Assembly (NCBI RefSeq): GCF_000829675.1 | Contig: NZ_BBRX01000001.1 | Coordinates: 1-64,000, forward strand | DNA: 64,000 nucleotides | Direction of reading: 5' to 3' | From: Acinetobacter rudis | GTDB taxonomy: Bacteria > Pseudomonadota > Gammaproteobacteria > Pseudomonadales > Moraxellaceae | Shown: positions 18,096-26,922 of the stretch, piece after piece | Numbering within the stretch: the first letter of the stretch is position 1 | Layout: each line of letters opens with the position of its first letter | Position numbers and translations under genes: made by a program | Notes under the pieces: model-generated | What the model was told of the DNA's origin: nothing | What the model saw: the letters and a program-made list of their open reading frames with translations, nothing else | Database searches by the model: none

Positions 18096-18120
18096 ACCTA
18101 TAGGTCAAATACCTATAGGT
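18096..18120. promoter_or_regulatory. Twin palindromes before the MocR-type gene, candidate operator
   Basis: The 10-bp perfect palindrome ACCTATAGGT occurs at 18096-18105 and again at 18111-18120, a 15-bp repeat period. MocR regulators are known to bind direct repeats near their own promoters. The sites lie 27-51 bases upstream of the chosen start, a position suited to autoregulation. Confidence 0.6.
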
Positions 18121-18145
18121 CAAGAAGCTGAGTAAAGATTAAAGG

Positions 18146-18271
18146 TTAATATGCAAAGTACAGCATGATTTTAAATAATCCAGCAATAATCGCTAAACCA
18201 ACAAAACCGACGATCCATAATAAAACAAACCACTGCATGGAACTCAAATTAAACTGTCGTTTGTGCAACAT
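18146..18271 (-). CDS. Small membrane protein of the cytochrome bd operon, DUF2474-like
   Basis: A 41-residue ORF reading MLHKRQFNLSSMQWF at its start, then one hydrophobic segment (about residues 14-33) and a short tail ending in YFAY. GGAG lies 7 bases before the ATG. It follows cydB on the same strand by 79 bases. Small single-span proteins accompany many bd oxidases: CydX in enterobacteria and DUF2474 proteins with CioAB-type oxidases. The tryptophan-rich start followed by one helix fits DUF2474 better than CydX. The role, probably oxidase assembly or stability, is inferred from location. Confidence 0.75.
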   Translation of the reverse strand: MLHKRQFNLSSMQWFVLLWIVGFVGLAIIAGLFKIMLYFAY

Positions 18272-18303
18272 AGCATCTCCAATTTATTTCATTCATTGCT
18301 TGA

Positions 18304-18334
18304 TCTAGAGCAGTAATAAATCTACCACTCTAGA
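18304..18334 (-). other. Inverted repeat between cydB and the DUF2474-like gene
   Basis: TCTAGAG (18304-18310) and CTCTAGA (18328-18334) form a perfect 7-bp stem with a 17-base loop. No T-run follows on either strand, so it is more likely an RNA processing or stability element than a full terminator. Confidence 0.4.
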
Positions 18335-18350
18335 TTTAATCGGGTTTAGA

Positions 18351-19355
18351 TCAGTGATAACCACTATCACCAACACGAACTTTATCTCTAAATACCCAGT
18401 AACCCATAATGGTATAAGCAATAATAATCGGGATAAAAATTACTGCACCAACGAGGGTAAATTTTAAACTAGATTCTGGTGATGCAGCTTGCCAAATAGT
18501 CACTGACGGGGGAATAATCATTGGCCATAAGCTAATCACGAAACCTGTAAATGCTAAGAATACTAAGGCAAGTGTATACAAAAAAGGCTGCACTTCGAGG
18601 CGTTTTTTACATGCCGATAGAATCAATGCAACGCAGATTAAAACCAATACGGGTACTGGGCTAAAGTAATACAAGTTTGGCAAACTAAACCAACGCTGCG
18701 CAATCTCAGGATGGGTAAATGGAGTATATAAACTCACACCTGCAAAGATAATCAGTAACAGTAGGATTAATTTTGGCATGAGCTGATACATACGTTGTTG
18801 CAGCCCAGTTTCAGTTTTTAAAATCAACCAGCCACAACCTAAAGCTGCATACATCACCACCACGCCCAAACCAGTAAATAGACTAAATGGCGTTAACCAG
18901 TCAAGTGTGCCGCCACTGTAGATTCCATTTGTAGTTTCAATGCCTTGGATATATGCACCCAGAATCACACCTTGCAAAAAACTCGATACCACAGAACCCC
19001 AGATAAAAGCGTGATCCCAAAGATACTTGCTGCGATTCGCTTTAAAACGAAACTCGAAGGCCACACCACGAAAGATCAGCGCAACCACCATGAGCATAAT
19101 CGGCATATATAATGCAGAAAGCACAGTTGCATAGACCAATGGGAAGGCGGCATATAATCCAGCACCACCAAGCACCATCCAAGTTTCATTACCATCCCAA
19201 ACAGGAGCAACTGTATTCATCATGACATCACGTTGTTGTTGCTTTTTAATGAATGGAAATAAAATCCCAATCCCTAAGTCAAAACCATCTAAGATGACAT
19301 AAATCAGTACGCCAAGGCCAATAATACCGACCCAAACCAAAGCTAAATCAATCAT
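18351..19355 (-). CDS. cydB: Cytochrome bd ubiquinol oxidase subunit II
   Basis: Inner-membrane partner of CydA in a quinol:O2 oxidoreductase, 334 residues and about eight to nine membrane helices. The ATG at 19355 is preceded by AAGGAG and overlaps the CydA stop by 8 bases; the longer frame upstream is just CydA sequence read out of frame. Family motifs seen include LIYVILDGFDLGIGILFPF near the N-terminus, APVWDGNETWMVLGGAGLYAAFP, and FRGVAFEFRFK. Together with the short Q-loop of subunit I it fits the cyanide-insensitive (CioAB) branch, so cioB is an alternative name. Confidence 0.95.
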   Translation of the reverse strand: MIDLALVWVGIIGLGVLIYVILDGFDLGIGILFPFIKKQQQRDVMMNTVAPVWDGNETWMVLGGAGLYAAFPLVYATVLSALYMPIMLMVVALIFRGVAFEFRFKANRSKYLWDHAFIWGSVVSSFLQGVILGAYIQGIETTNGIYSGGTLDWLTPFSLFTGLGVVVMYAALGCGWLILKTETGLQQRMYQLMPKLILLLLIIFAGVSLYTPFTHPEIAQRWFSLPNLYYFSPVPVLVLICVALILSACKKRLEVQPFLYTLALVFLAFTGFVISLWPMIIPPSVTIWQAASPESSLKFTLVGAVIFIPIIIAYTIMGYWVFRDKVRVGDSGYH

Positions 19356-20814
19356 GCGGGTTCTCCTTGTGCTGTTTTTGTGTCGGCTTGGTCGTTTCAA
19401 CATCTTCATGTTCAATAGATTCATCGACAGCACTTAATGGACGACGTGCAGTTTTAAAGCGGTCTGGTAGATCGGTTGCGGGTTCTTGTAAAAATACAGG
19501 GCCTGTATGCATGATCTTAAACATATAGTAGATACCCGTACCAAATACTACGGTATACACCAAGACAAAGATAATCAGACTAATTCCAACTTGATCAGCA
19601 CTTACACTATGCGATAAACCTTCATTGGTTCTTAAGACACCATAGACTAACCACGGTTGACGTCCAACCTCAGTCGTGACCCAACCAGCCAATAGTGCAA
19701 TATATCCACTCGGCCCCATAATGATCGCAAAGCGGTGGAACCATGAACTGTCATATAAATGGCCCGTCTTTCTCAGCCATAGGGCAAGTAAAGACATACA
19801 CAGCATAAGTACACCTAGACCAACCATGACTCTGAAACTCCAGAATACAATCGGAACATTAGGACGATCAGCAGCAGGAAAGTCTTTTAATCCAGTCACT
19901 TTTCTTTCAAGGCTATGGGTTAAAACGATACTGCCTACATTTGGAATACCGACTTCAAAATTATTGCGTTCGTTTTCCATGTCTGGTAAAGCGAATAATA
20001 ATAGGGGCATACCATGATCATGATTGGTTTCCCAATGACCTTCGATCGCAGCAAGTTTTGCAGGCTGATGTTTTAGAGTATTTAAACCGTGTAAATCACC
20101 GAGCACCACTTGTAAAGTAGAGGTGGCGAGAACCATCCATAAACCTAGTGAAAAGGATTTTTTCACTAATTCATCGCGGCGTCCTTTAAATAAGTGCCAA
20201 GCTGCAGTTGCAACGACCAACAGTGATGACACCAAGAAGGCAGCAGTTGCCATATGGGCAAAGCGATAGGCAAAAGATGGGTTAAAGACAATTGCCCACC
20301 AGTCTGTTGGGACGATTAAACCATCTACGATGCTAAAGCCTTGAGGGGTCTGCATCCAGCTGTTGGAAGACAAAATCCAAAACATGGAAATACATGTCCC
20401 CACTGCAACCATCAGTGTGGCAAAAAAGTGTGCCTTAGGGCTTACTCGGCCCCATCCAAAAAGCATAATGCCAAGAAAACCTGCTTCTAAGAAAAATGCG
20501 CTCAATACCTCATAGGTGAGTAAAGGCCCTGTTATACTCCCTGCAATTCGGGAAAACTCACTCCAGTTTGTTCCAAACTGATAGCTCATAACAACGCCTG
20601 AAACAACACCCATACCAAATGCAATGGCAAAGATTTTGATCCAGTATTTAAAAAGATCGCGATAGACTGGATTTTGTGTACGTAACCATTTCCATTCTAA
20701 AAGCGCAAGAAAACATGCCAAACCAATTGAGGTGGCAGGGAAGATAATATGAAAAGAAACTGTAAAAGCGAATTGAATACGTGCCAATTCTAAGGCGGTT
20801 AAACCCAAACTCAT
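19348..20814 (-). CDS. cydA: Cytochrome bd ubiquinol oxidase subunit I, short Q-loop (CioA) type
   Basis: Haem-bearing subunit that oxidises ubiquinol and reduces oxygen, 488 residues. ATG at 20814 has GGGGAG 6 bases upstream; a TTG two codons earlier is less likely. Ligand positions fit the family: His22 in TVSFHIIFP (E. coli His19), Glu102 and Glu110 in LLTYEVLSAFFLEAGF, and His187 in YRFAHMATAAF (E. coli His186). KLAAIEGHWE marks the quinol site. The protein is shorter than E. coli CydA (522), consistent with the short Q-loop of CioA. No FNR/ANR-type box was evident upstream. Confidence 0.95.
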   Translation of the reverse strand: MSLGLTALELARIQFAFTVSFHIIFPATSIGLACFLALLEWKWLRTQNPVYRDLFKYWIKIFAIAFGMGVVSGVVMSYQFGTNWSEFSRIAGSITGPLLTYEVLSAFFLEAGFLGIMLFGWGRVSPKAHFFATLMVAVGTCISMFWILSSNSWMQTPQGFSIVDGLIVPTDWWAIVFNPSFAYRFAHMATAAFLVSSLLVVATAAWHLFKGRRDELVKKSFSLGLWMVLATSTLQVVLGDLHGLNTLKHQPAKLAAIEGHWETNHDHGMPLLLFALPDMENERNNFEVGIPNVGSIVLTHSLERKVTGLKDFPAADRPNVPIVFWSFRVMVGLGVLMLCMSLLALWLRKTGHLYDSSWFHRFAIIMGPSGYIALLAGWVTTEVGRQPWLVYGVLRTNEGLSHSVSADQVGISLIIFVLVYTVVFGTGIYYMFKIMHTGPVFLQEPATDLPDRFKTARRPLSAVDESIEHEDVETTKPTQKQHKENPHD

Positions 20815-20997
20815 GTGCAACTCCCCAAGCTAGTATTTACTGCAGTAGTGAGCACAGTTGTAGAACACTGTCGCTGCTCAATAATCAGTTTTAAACGCGT
20901 AGATCGTTTCATCATCACTACCGAGTTAAAATATTATTTAAATAGTGCAGTGCAAAACATGGTTTGAGTAGATACAGAAAATTAGCGAAAATTTATA

Positions 20998-21039
20998 ACA
21001 GATTTATAAAAACAGATTCGATCTGTTATATTTTTTTTT
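20998..21039 (+). promoter_or_regulatory. Hairpin with T-run in the 334-bp region between cydA and the next gene
   Basis: AACAGAT (21011-21017), a TCG loop and ATCTGTT (21021-21027) are followed by ATA and nine T residues (21031-21039), the form of a plus-strand terminator. A third AACAGAT lies at 20998-21004. No plus-strand gene lies just upstream, so this may be an attenuator or small-RNA end, or an operator with chance T-run. The rest of 20815-21148 shows no gene. Confidence 0.45.
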
Positions 21040-21148
21040 ACAGTATTTGTTGCTATAACCCCTAAGATTTTTATTGCAGAATAGTCATTCAATCAGTGCA
21101 TCGTTCAGACAATTGATTAAAAATGGACTGACAATAAAGGGTAAATAC

Positions 21149-21976
21149 ATGTTTGTGACGACACAGTTAAATGCTATAGCTGAAATATTAGGCGTGGAGC
21201 GTTTTTCCAATTCAATCTACAGTATATTACAGCAGCAATATGTTAATATTGAGGCCACGTTATTGCGTTCAAAAGTATTACGCAATTTCTCCAAAGCCAA
21301 CACCCATACGATTATTCAAACTGCGATTCCACGGGATCATGCGAGTTTGGCTTATTTGTTTGCACCTTTTGTATTGGCCAATCTCAATCAAAAGGTTATT
21401 TACAGTACGCCTGCAACAGCTGCGGTATTAGATGTATTTAATCCATATTATCAGGCTGAAGCAAAACAGTTTAGACAAGATTTTGAAGCATTAGATGCTT
21501 TGAATCTGGTGATTGATTTGATGCCAGATGATTTATCTGATGTTGATTTTCTGCATTTGGCTTTGGTGAAAGCGTTATGTCGTTCGGATATTTCCAGTAT
21601 ATTTTTGCTGAGCCCCTTGGAGATTGATCAACAAAAATGTGCAGAACTGGAAAAGTTTTTCCAAATCAAAATCAAGGTATTGTCTACAGCTTCCTTAGAT
21701 AATCTGCAAATAGATGCACCATTAAATTTTCGTAAGCTGTTATTTAAAAACAAGGACACGTGTTATAGCGAACTTTGTCAGCAGTTTGCCAGACTTAATG
21801 CTGAGTTATTGCATGGTTGTGTTGATTATCGTGATCAACAATTACAACACTTGATTGATGATATGTTTTATACAGAGCATATCTATGAAAAACTCTCTGT
21901 ATATGGTGAATTCATGCAGACCCGTTTGCAAAATCATCTACAGTCAAAACAGCAATCTGTGCAACTCAAAGCATAG
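21149..21976 (+). CDS. Hypothetical protein upstream of lrgAB
   Basis: I do not recognise this protein. I take the ATG at 21149 (MFVTTQLNAIAEILG), since the frame could otherwise only start at a TTG at 21074 with no ribosome site. The 275 residues are soluble-looking, without a signal peptide or membrane helix. The middle alternates short hydrophobic strands with charged helices (LNLVIDLMPDDLSDVDFLHLALVKAL, then ISSIFLLSPLEI, then IKIKVLSTASL), which could be a Rossmann-like alpha/beta fold. The C-terminal 70 residues are helical with Cys, His and Asp scattered. The lrgA-like gene follows after 115 bases on the same strand. Confidence 0.7.
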   Translation: MFVTTQLNAIAEILGVERFSNSIYSILQQQYVNIEATLLRSKVLRNFSKANTHTIIQTAIPRDHASLAYLFAPFVLANLNQKVIYSTPATAAVLDVFNPYYQAEAKQFRQDFEALDALNLVIDLMPDDLSDVDFLHLALVKALCRSDISSIFLLSPLEIDQQKCAELEKFFQIKIKVLSTASLDNLQIDAPLNFRKLLFKNKDTCYSELCQQFARLNAELLHGCVDYRDQQLQHLIDDMFYTEHIYEKLSVYGEFMQTRLQNHLQSKQQSVQLKA

Positions 21977-22091
21977 TCAGATTTTAATACACGATGAACT
22001 GCTTTTTTGTGCTGTAACGTTAACTGCGATAGATGAGTTTGCAAAGGATTTGCATCGGTATTTTATACCGAATTTCAAGGTTTAAAGATAA

Positions 22092-22472
22092 ATGAAGTTC
22101 CAACATCATTTGACTGTGCTCAGTCAGCTGGCATTGATTATTCTCGTCTGGGCCGCGGCCGATCTGATTCAAACAACGTTTCAATTACCCATAGCCTCTG
22201 GGGTATTGGGATTGTTTTTACTTCTGCTGTTATTACAGTTGAAGTGGATAAAACTGAGTATGGTGGAACAAGGCGCACAGTTTTTACTGCGTAATCTGCT
22301 GTTGTTTTTCATTCCTCCAGTTGTTGGGCTTATTCAATATCAAGAGCTTCTTTGGCAGCGTGGCGGACAGTTAGTTTTTGCGATTACTGTGAGTACGATT
22401 TGCGTTATGGTGAGTAGTGTATGGAGTATTCAGTGGCTATTGCGTAAATCTACGCAGCAGGCGCAATCATGA
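22092..22472 (+). CDS. lrgA: CidA/LrgA-family membrane protein
   Basis: 126-residue holin-like protein with four membrane helices. The family pattern is clear: FQLPIASGVLGLFLLLLLL, then LLRNLLLFFIPPVVGLIQY. CidA/LrgA proteins influence murein hydrolase activity and, in some bacteria, export of pyruvate or other overflow products. The ATG overlaps nothing upstream, but its stop overlaps the lrgB start by ATGA, so the two are co-translated. Cid and Lrg cannot be told apart here. Confidence 0.88.
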   Translation: MKFQHHLTVLSQLALIILVWAAADLIQTTFQLPIASGVLGLFLLLLLLQLKWIKLSMVEQGAQFLLRNLLLFFIPPVVGLIQYQELLWQRGGQLVFAITVSTICVMVSSVWSIQWLLRKSTQQAQS

Positions 22473-23152
22473 ATACGATGGGATTATTATTTCTTGCCCT
22501 GACCTTGATCCTTTACTTGCTTTGTAAAAAGTTATTTTTACGCACTCAAAAAATTATCCTATCGCCGATTATCTTGGTGTCACTGTTAAGCATTGCAGTT
22601 TTGGTGATTTTTGATCGACCATATGCTGAATACCATATGTATAACCAGTATCTGGTCGCGATGTTAGGGCCTGTTACTGTGGCCTTTGCAATCCCAATGT
22701 ACAACTATCGCGCCGTGATTCAGCAACACTTTAAAGTATTACTGCTGAGCTCATGTATTGCGATGTTTGTTGGCGTATTTAGTAGTTGGTTATTTGCTAT
22801 TTACTTTGATTTTGACACGGTATTGACCAACAGTTTATTGGCACGCTCCATTTCGATTCCTTTTGCTCTGGCTTTAACTGAGCAAATTGGGGGATCTATT
22901 AGCTTGGTTCCTTTATTTACCGTGATTACGGGTTTGGTCGGCATGATTGTGGGTGATTTGGTGTTATTGGCACTGCGCTTTAACCATTATCTTGCTAATG
23001 GTGCAGCTTGGGGCAATGCAGCCCATGCGATGGGGATTGCTTGTGCTCAGCAACGGCATCCACAGGAAGCGGTTATTGCTAGTTTGTCGATGATCGTTTC
23101 TGGAATTATGATGGTATTATTTGGTCCATTTTTAATTGGTTTGTGTCTGTAG
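22469..23152 (+). CDS. lrgB: CidB/LrgB-family membrane protein
   Basis: 227-residue inner-membrane protein with about six to seven helices, partner of the LrgA-like protein. Diagnostic stretches are MLGPVTVAFAIPMYNYR, ARSISIPFALALTEQIGGS and ANGAAWGNAAHAMGIACA, all LrgB signatures. In the family the pair modulates autolysis or exports small metabolites. No LytSR-type regulator is adjacent; the unknown gene upstream is the only candidate partner in view. Confidence 0.9.
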   Translation: MNTMGLLFLALTLILYLLCKKLFLRTQKIILSPIILVSLLSIAVLVIFDRPYAEYHMYNQYLVAMLGPVTVAFAIPMYNYRAVIQQHFKVLLLSSCIAMFVGVFSSWLFAIYFDFDTVLTNSLLARSISIPFALALTEQIGGSISLVPLFTVITGLVGMIVGDLVLLALRFNHYLANGAAWGNAAHAMGIACAQQRHPQEAVIASLSMIVSGIMMVLFGPFLIGLCL

Positions 23153-23175
23153 TCATGCGTGTGGTTTGATTTGAG

Positions 23176-23215
23176 TTCACCATAGTTTTTGGGCTTTAAT
23201 ATTGACTATGGTGAA
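23176..23215. terminator. Inverted repeat between convergent lrgB and copC remnant
   Basis: Perfect 11-bp arms TTCACCATAGT (23176-23186) and ACTATGGTGAA (23205-23215) with an 18-base loop. There is no strong T-run on either side, so termination is likely but not certain. Confidence 0.5.
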
Positions 23216-23244
23216 TGCACTGTGTTGTTTGTTCAGTATTTGTT

Positions 23245-23630
23245 TTATGGTGCAGTTTGATCCACTATAAATTTATATGAACCGTCGATGAGATGTTGAT
23301 CTTTGCTTTTTAACTTCCAATGTACGTTATAAGTGCCATCTTTAAGGGCAGGGATGTTGAACGTATAGTGTTGTGATGCCGCATGCGTGGCTTAAATTTT
23401 AGCGGTATCACATTATGATTGGCATCGTGTAATTCAATTTTTTTTAAAACCGTCTTTTCATTGAAGCTTATAGTGATTTGTTTGGGTGATTTGGCAATTG
23501 TGCTTTCAGCCGCAGGTGAGGCACTGACCAATTTACTATGTGCAAAGAGTTGACTACTACTCAGACTAATCATTAGACCAAGTGCTATGCAGGTGTATTT
23601 TTTATGTGGCATCAAAATCATTAGAAACAT
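23245..23630 (-). pseudogene. copC: copC-like copper-resistance gene broken by a one-base deletion
   Basis: CopC/YobA-family periplasmic copper-binding protein. The intact frame gives a signal peptide (LGLMISLSSSQLFAHS), the mature start HSKLVSASPA and TISFNEKTVLKKIEL, then loses the family at residue about 80. The missing C-terminus (HYTFNIPALKDGTYNVHW, then DQHLIDGSYKFIVD) is encoded in the next frame, ending at a stop at 23245-23247. Adding one T to the TTT-less run near 23391-23395 (sense strand AAATTTAAG to AAATTTAAAG) restores a normal CopC of about 120 residues. It could be a real inactivation or a sequencing error. It sits beside copA, a common copper-gene neighbour. Confidence 0.85.
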
Positions 23631-23811
23631 CTCGTTTGAACAGTTAAAAGAAGAAAAATCATTGTCAAAGTTTTCATTTGTCAGCTCAAATTGAATCCTG
23701 TGTATTTGTTTTATTGTTTATAACCGCTGAGTGTTTATTTGTTTTTGTAGCATTTAACTTGTTACTTTTGCAGGGTTATGTAAAGAAAAATGCGCAAATA
23801 TTGAGAAAAGC

Positions 23812-23842
23812 TTGACCTTACCATGGCGGTAATCTTTAAGCT
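23812..23842 (+). promoter_or_regulatory. CueR-type promoter of copA
   Basis: TTGACC (-35, 23812-23817) and TAAGCT (-10, 23837-23842) are separated by 19 bases, the over-long spacer typical of MerR-family promoters. The spacer holds the dyad CCTTACC / GGTAA centred on ATGGC. It ends 38 bases before the copA ATG. Confidence 0.8.
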
Positions 23843-23880
23843 AATAGCATGATCTTACTCAATGATTTGAGGATAGCCGT

Positions 23881-26358
23881 ATGAGTAATAAATTAGAGCA
23901 AAATACACAGTATCAAGACAGTATCCTCATTGAAGGTATGACTTGTGCATCCTGTGTAGGGCGAGTTGAACGTACTTTGAAAAAGGTAGATGGGGTGAGT
24001 GCTGTCTCCGTGAATCTTGCGACAGAAACAGCTTTCATTGAGAGTGAGCATGTACTCGATCGCTCTGTCATCGAAGCTGCTGTGAAACGTGCTGGTTTTG
24101 CTGTAAAAGCACAGCCTGCAATAGTGCTGCGTGTTGAAGGAATGACCTGTGCTTCATGTGTTGGACGGGTCGAGAAGGCGTTGTCCAAAGTTACAGGTGT
24201 GCAGCGTGCACAGGTGAATCTAGCAACAGAGCAAGCGACGATCGAAGCTGCATCTAGTGTCACTACGGATCAGTTGATTCAAGCGGTTGCACGTGCAGGC
24301 TATCAAGCGACTTTACTGAGTCAGCAAGATAATACCAGTCACGCAGATAAAAAGGCACAAGAGCAAGCACAATTAAAGCGTGATTTATTTATAGCTGCTG
24401 CTTTGGCACTGCCTGTGTTTATTTTGGAAATGGGCTCGCATTTGATCCCAGCCTTTCATCAATTGATCAGTGCGACATTGGGAACACACAATAGTTGGTT
24501 GATACAGTTTGTTCTAACCACACTGATTTTAGTTTTTCCTGGTCGACGTTTTTATCAGCACGGTATTCCTGCGTTATTACGTCTAGCACCTGATATGAAC
24601 TCTTTGGTGGCCGTGGGGACATTTGCGGCATATTGTTATTCGATTGTTGCGACATTTATGCCACAGTTGTTACCCGCTGGTACAGTCAATGTTTATTTTG
24701 AAGCAGCGGCGGTTATTGTTGCTCTCATCTTATTGGGCCGCTATTTCGAAGCGAAGGCTAAAGGTCGAACCTCACAGGCAATTCAACATTTATTAGGATT
24801 ACAGCCTCAAACAGCACGAGTTGAACAAGAGGGCACATTGGTTGAATTACCGATCGCTGAGGTTCGCTCAGGAATGGTCATTGAACTGCGTCCTGGTGAG
24901 CGTGTACCTGTTGATGGTGAAGTGCTTTCTGGACAAAGCTATATTGATGAGTCAATGATGACGGGTGAACCACTTGCTGTAGAAAAGACTACAGGAAGTC
25001 AGGTTGTTGGTGGAACAGTGAACCAAACAGGGAGTTTGCGTATTCAAGCAACAACCGTGGGTAGTTCATCAGTATTGGCACAAATCATTCGAATGGTTGA
25101 ACAAGCACAAGGTACTAAACTTCCAATTCAAGCTTTAGTCGATAAGATTACTTTGTGGTTTGTTCCAGCAGTCATGTTATTAGCTTTGCTTACATTTCTA
25201 GTTTGGTTGTGGTTTGGTCCTGAGCCTGCTTTAAGTTTTGCTTTAGTGAATGCAGTTGCAGTGCTTATTATTGCCTGTCCATGTGCAATGGGACTCGCGA
25301 CACCAACCTCAATTATGGTGGGTACAGGCCGTGCTGCTGAACTTGGTGTGTTATTTCGCAAGGGTGATGCACTTCAGGGCTTGAAAAATGCACGTGTAGT
25401 TGCTTTAGACAAAACGGGTACCTTAACTGAAGGTAAGCCGAGCTTAAGTGATTTTGAAGTGTTGCAAGGTTTTGACCACGATACAGTATTGGCACAGGTT
25501 GCTTCAGTAGAAGCGAAGTCTGAACATCCGATTGCACAGGCAATTGTTGAAGCTGCTACAGCACGTGGTTTGTCATTGCAGCAAGTTGATCATTTTAACT
25601 CGATTACAGGGTATGGGATTGAAGCTGAAATTGATGGACATTTAATCCAGATCGGTGCTGACCGATTCATGGAAAAGTTAGGTTTAGACCTGACTCAATT
25701 TGCAGATACAGCCAAGCGCTTAGGTAAAGCAGCAAAAACGCCTCTTTATGTAGCTGTAGATCAGCAATTAGCTGCAATTGTTGCTGTAGCAGACCAAATT
25801 AAAGACAGTACTTTTAGTGCAATTCGAGAATTACACCGTTTAGGTCTAAGCGTTGCCATGATTACTGGGGATAACAGACACACCGCTGAAGCGATTGCTC
25901 AACAGTTGAAGATTGACGATGTTATTGCAGAGGTTTTACCCGAAGGTAAGGTTCAGGCGATTAAGCAACTACAACAGCGTTATGGTTATGTTGCTTATGT
26001 TGGTGATGGGATTAATGATGCGCCTGCACTGGCACAAGCAGATGTCGGATTGGCCATAGGTACAGGAACAGATGTTGCGATCGAAGCTGCGGATGTTGTA
26101 CTGATGTCAGGCAGTTTGGTGGGTATTCCAAATGCGATTGCTTTGAGTCAGGCCACGATGAAAAATATCCAACAAAACTTATTTTGGGCATTTGCTTATA
26201 ATGTGGCATTAATCCCAATTGCAGCAGGGCTGTTATATCCAAGTTTTGGTATATTACTTTCACCCATCTTCGCTGCTGGCGCAATGGCACTATCTTCGGT
26301 ATTTGTACTAAGTAATGCTTTAAGATTAAAAGCATTCAAAGCTGTTGAACTCAAATAG
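23881..26358 (+). CDS. copA: Copper-exporting P1B-type ATPase
   Basis: ATP-driven Cu(I) exporter of the inner membrane, 825 residues. Two heavy-metal-binding domains carry GMTCASC with cysteines 22/25 and 90/93. Then come the metal-transport helix motif CPC ([15 protein letters not shown] near residue 465), the phosphorylation site DKTGTLT near 510, and [16 protein letters not shown] in the hinge. The TGEP actuator motif is in [11 protein letters not shown]. All motifs are intact, so it should be functional. A CueR-type promoter precedes it and cueR follows after 40 bases on the same strand. The CPC motif and neighbours argue for copper rather than zinc or cadmium. Confidence 0.97.
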   Translation: MSNKLEQNTQYQDSILIEGMTCASCVGRVERTLKKVDGVSAVSVNLATETAFIESEHVLDRSVIEAAVKRAGFAVKAQPAIVLRVEGMTCASCVGRVEKALSKVTGVQRAQVNLATEQATIEAASSVTTDQLIQAVARAGYQATLLSQQDNTSHADKKAQEQAQLKRDLFIAAALALPVFILEMGSHLIPAFHQLISATLGTHNSWLIQFVLTTLILVFPGRRFYQHGIPALLRLAPDMNSLVAVGTFAAYCYSIVATFMPQLLPAGTVNVYFEAAAVIVALILLGRYFEAKAKGRTSQAIQHLLGLQPQTARVEQEGTLVELPIAEVRSGMVIELRPGERVPVDGEVLSGQSYIDESMMTGEPLAVEKTTGSQVVGGTVNQTGSLRIQATTVGSSSVLAQIIRMVEQAQGTKLPIQALVDKITLWFVPAVMLLALLTFLVWLWFGPEPALSFALVNAVAVLIIACPCAMGLATPTSIMVGTGRAAELGVLFRKGDALQGLKNARVVALDKTGTLTEGKPSLSDFEVLQGFDHDTVLAQVASVEAKSEHPIAQAIVEAATARGLSLQQVDHFNSITGYGIEAEIDGHLIQIGADRFMEKLGLDLTQFADTAKRLGKAAKTPLYVAVDQQLAAIVAVADQIKDSTFSAIRELHRLGLSVAMITGDNRHTAEAIAQQLKIDDVIAEVLPEGKVQAIKQLQQRYGYVAYVGDGINDAPALAQADVGLAIGTGTDVAIEAADVVLMSGSLVGIPNAIALSQATMKNIQQNLFWAFAYNVALIPIAAGLLYPSFGILLSPIFAAGAMALSSVFVLSNALRLKAFKAVELK

Positions 26359-26398
26359 TAACTGATCCATTGTAATTTACTCTGACTGGAGGATAAAA

Positions 26399-26797
26399 AT
26401 GAATATCGGTCAAGTCGCAAAACATACGGGCATCTCTGCAAAGATGATTCGTTATTATGAAGAGATCGGATTGATTGAGCCAGCACGGCGTTCTGATGCG
26501 GGTTATCGGATCTACTCTGGTCAGGATTTAAAAACATTGGCATTTATAAAACATGCGCGTGAATTGGGTTTTTCCTCAGAGCAGATGAAAGAGCTCATAT
26601 CGTTATGGCGTAATACAGATCGAAGCAGTGCGGAGGTAAAACGTTTAGCCTCCATGCACATTGCAACCTTGAATGCCAAAATTAAAACGATGCAGGATAT
26701 GGTTAAGGCACTCGAACAGTCAGTTTCGTGCTGCGCGGGCAATGAACATCCTGAATGCAGTATTTTGGATCAATTGGAAAAAGGGATGAGTGCTTAA
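26399..26797 (+). CDS. cueR: Copper-responsive MerR-family activator
   Basis: 132-residue regulator that senses Cu(I) and activates 19-bp-spacer promoters. Residues 1-70 hold the MerR winged helix (MNIGQVAKHTGISAKMIRYYEEIGLI); a dimerisation helix follows. The metal site is present: cysteines 112 and 120 in CCAGNEHPEC, exactly the spacing and numbering known for E. coli CueR, with an extra Cys111. GGAG lies 8 bases before the ATG. It probably shares a transcript with copA and thus is autoregulated. Confidence 0.95.
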   Translation: MNIGQVAKHTGISAKMIRYYEEIGLIEPARRSDAGYRIYSGQDLKTLAFIKHARELGFSSEQMKELISLWRNTDRSSAEVKRLASMHIATLNAKIKTMQDMVKALEQSVSCCAGNEHPECSILDQLEKGMSA

Positions 26798-26849
26798 TAA
26801 GCAGCTTATTCAACACATAATTTTGATATGAATTATCTCTAACTTAGGC

Positions 26850-26880
26850 TTGACTCTGTCACTGTGGCAAGGTTTAGCCT
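26850..26880 (+). promoter_or_regulatory. CueR-type promoter of the copZ-like gene
   Basis: TTGACT (26850-26855) and TAGCCT (26875-26880) are 19 bases apart. The spacer carries CTGTCA-CTG-TGGCAAGG, an imperfect dyad close to the known CueR site with arms CCTTGCCA / TGGCAAGG. It lies 42 bases before the copZ-like ATG. Confidence 0.75.
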
Positions 26881-26922
26881 AGGAACTGTTAACAACATTA
26901 TGAATTTATCAGGAGCAACTCC

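Noticed and set aside
21240..21431. 63-codon ORF within the unknown gene at 21149
   Set aside because: Out-of-frame shadow; the longer frame has steadier codon use.
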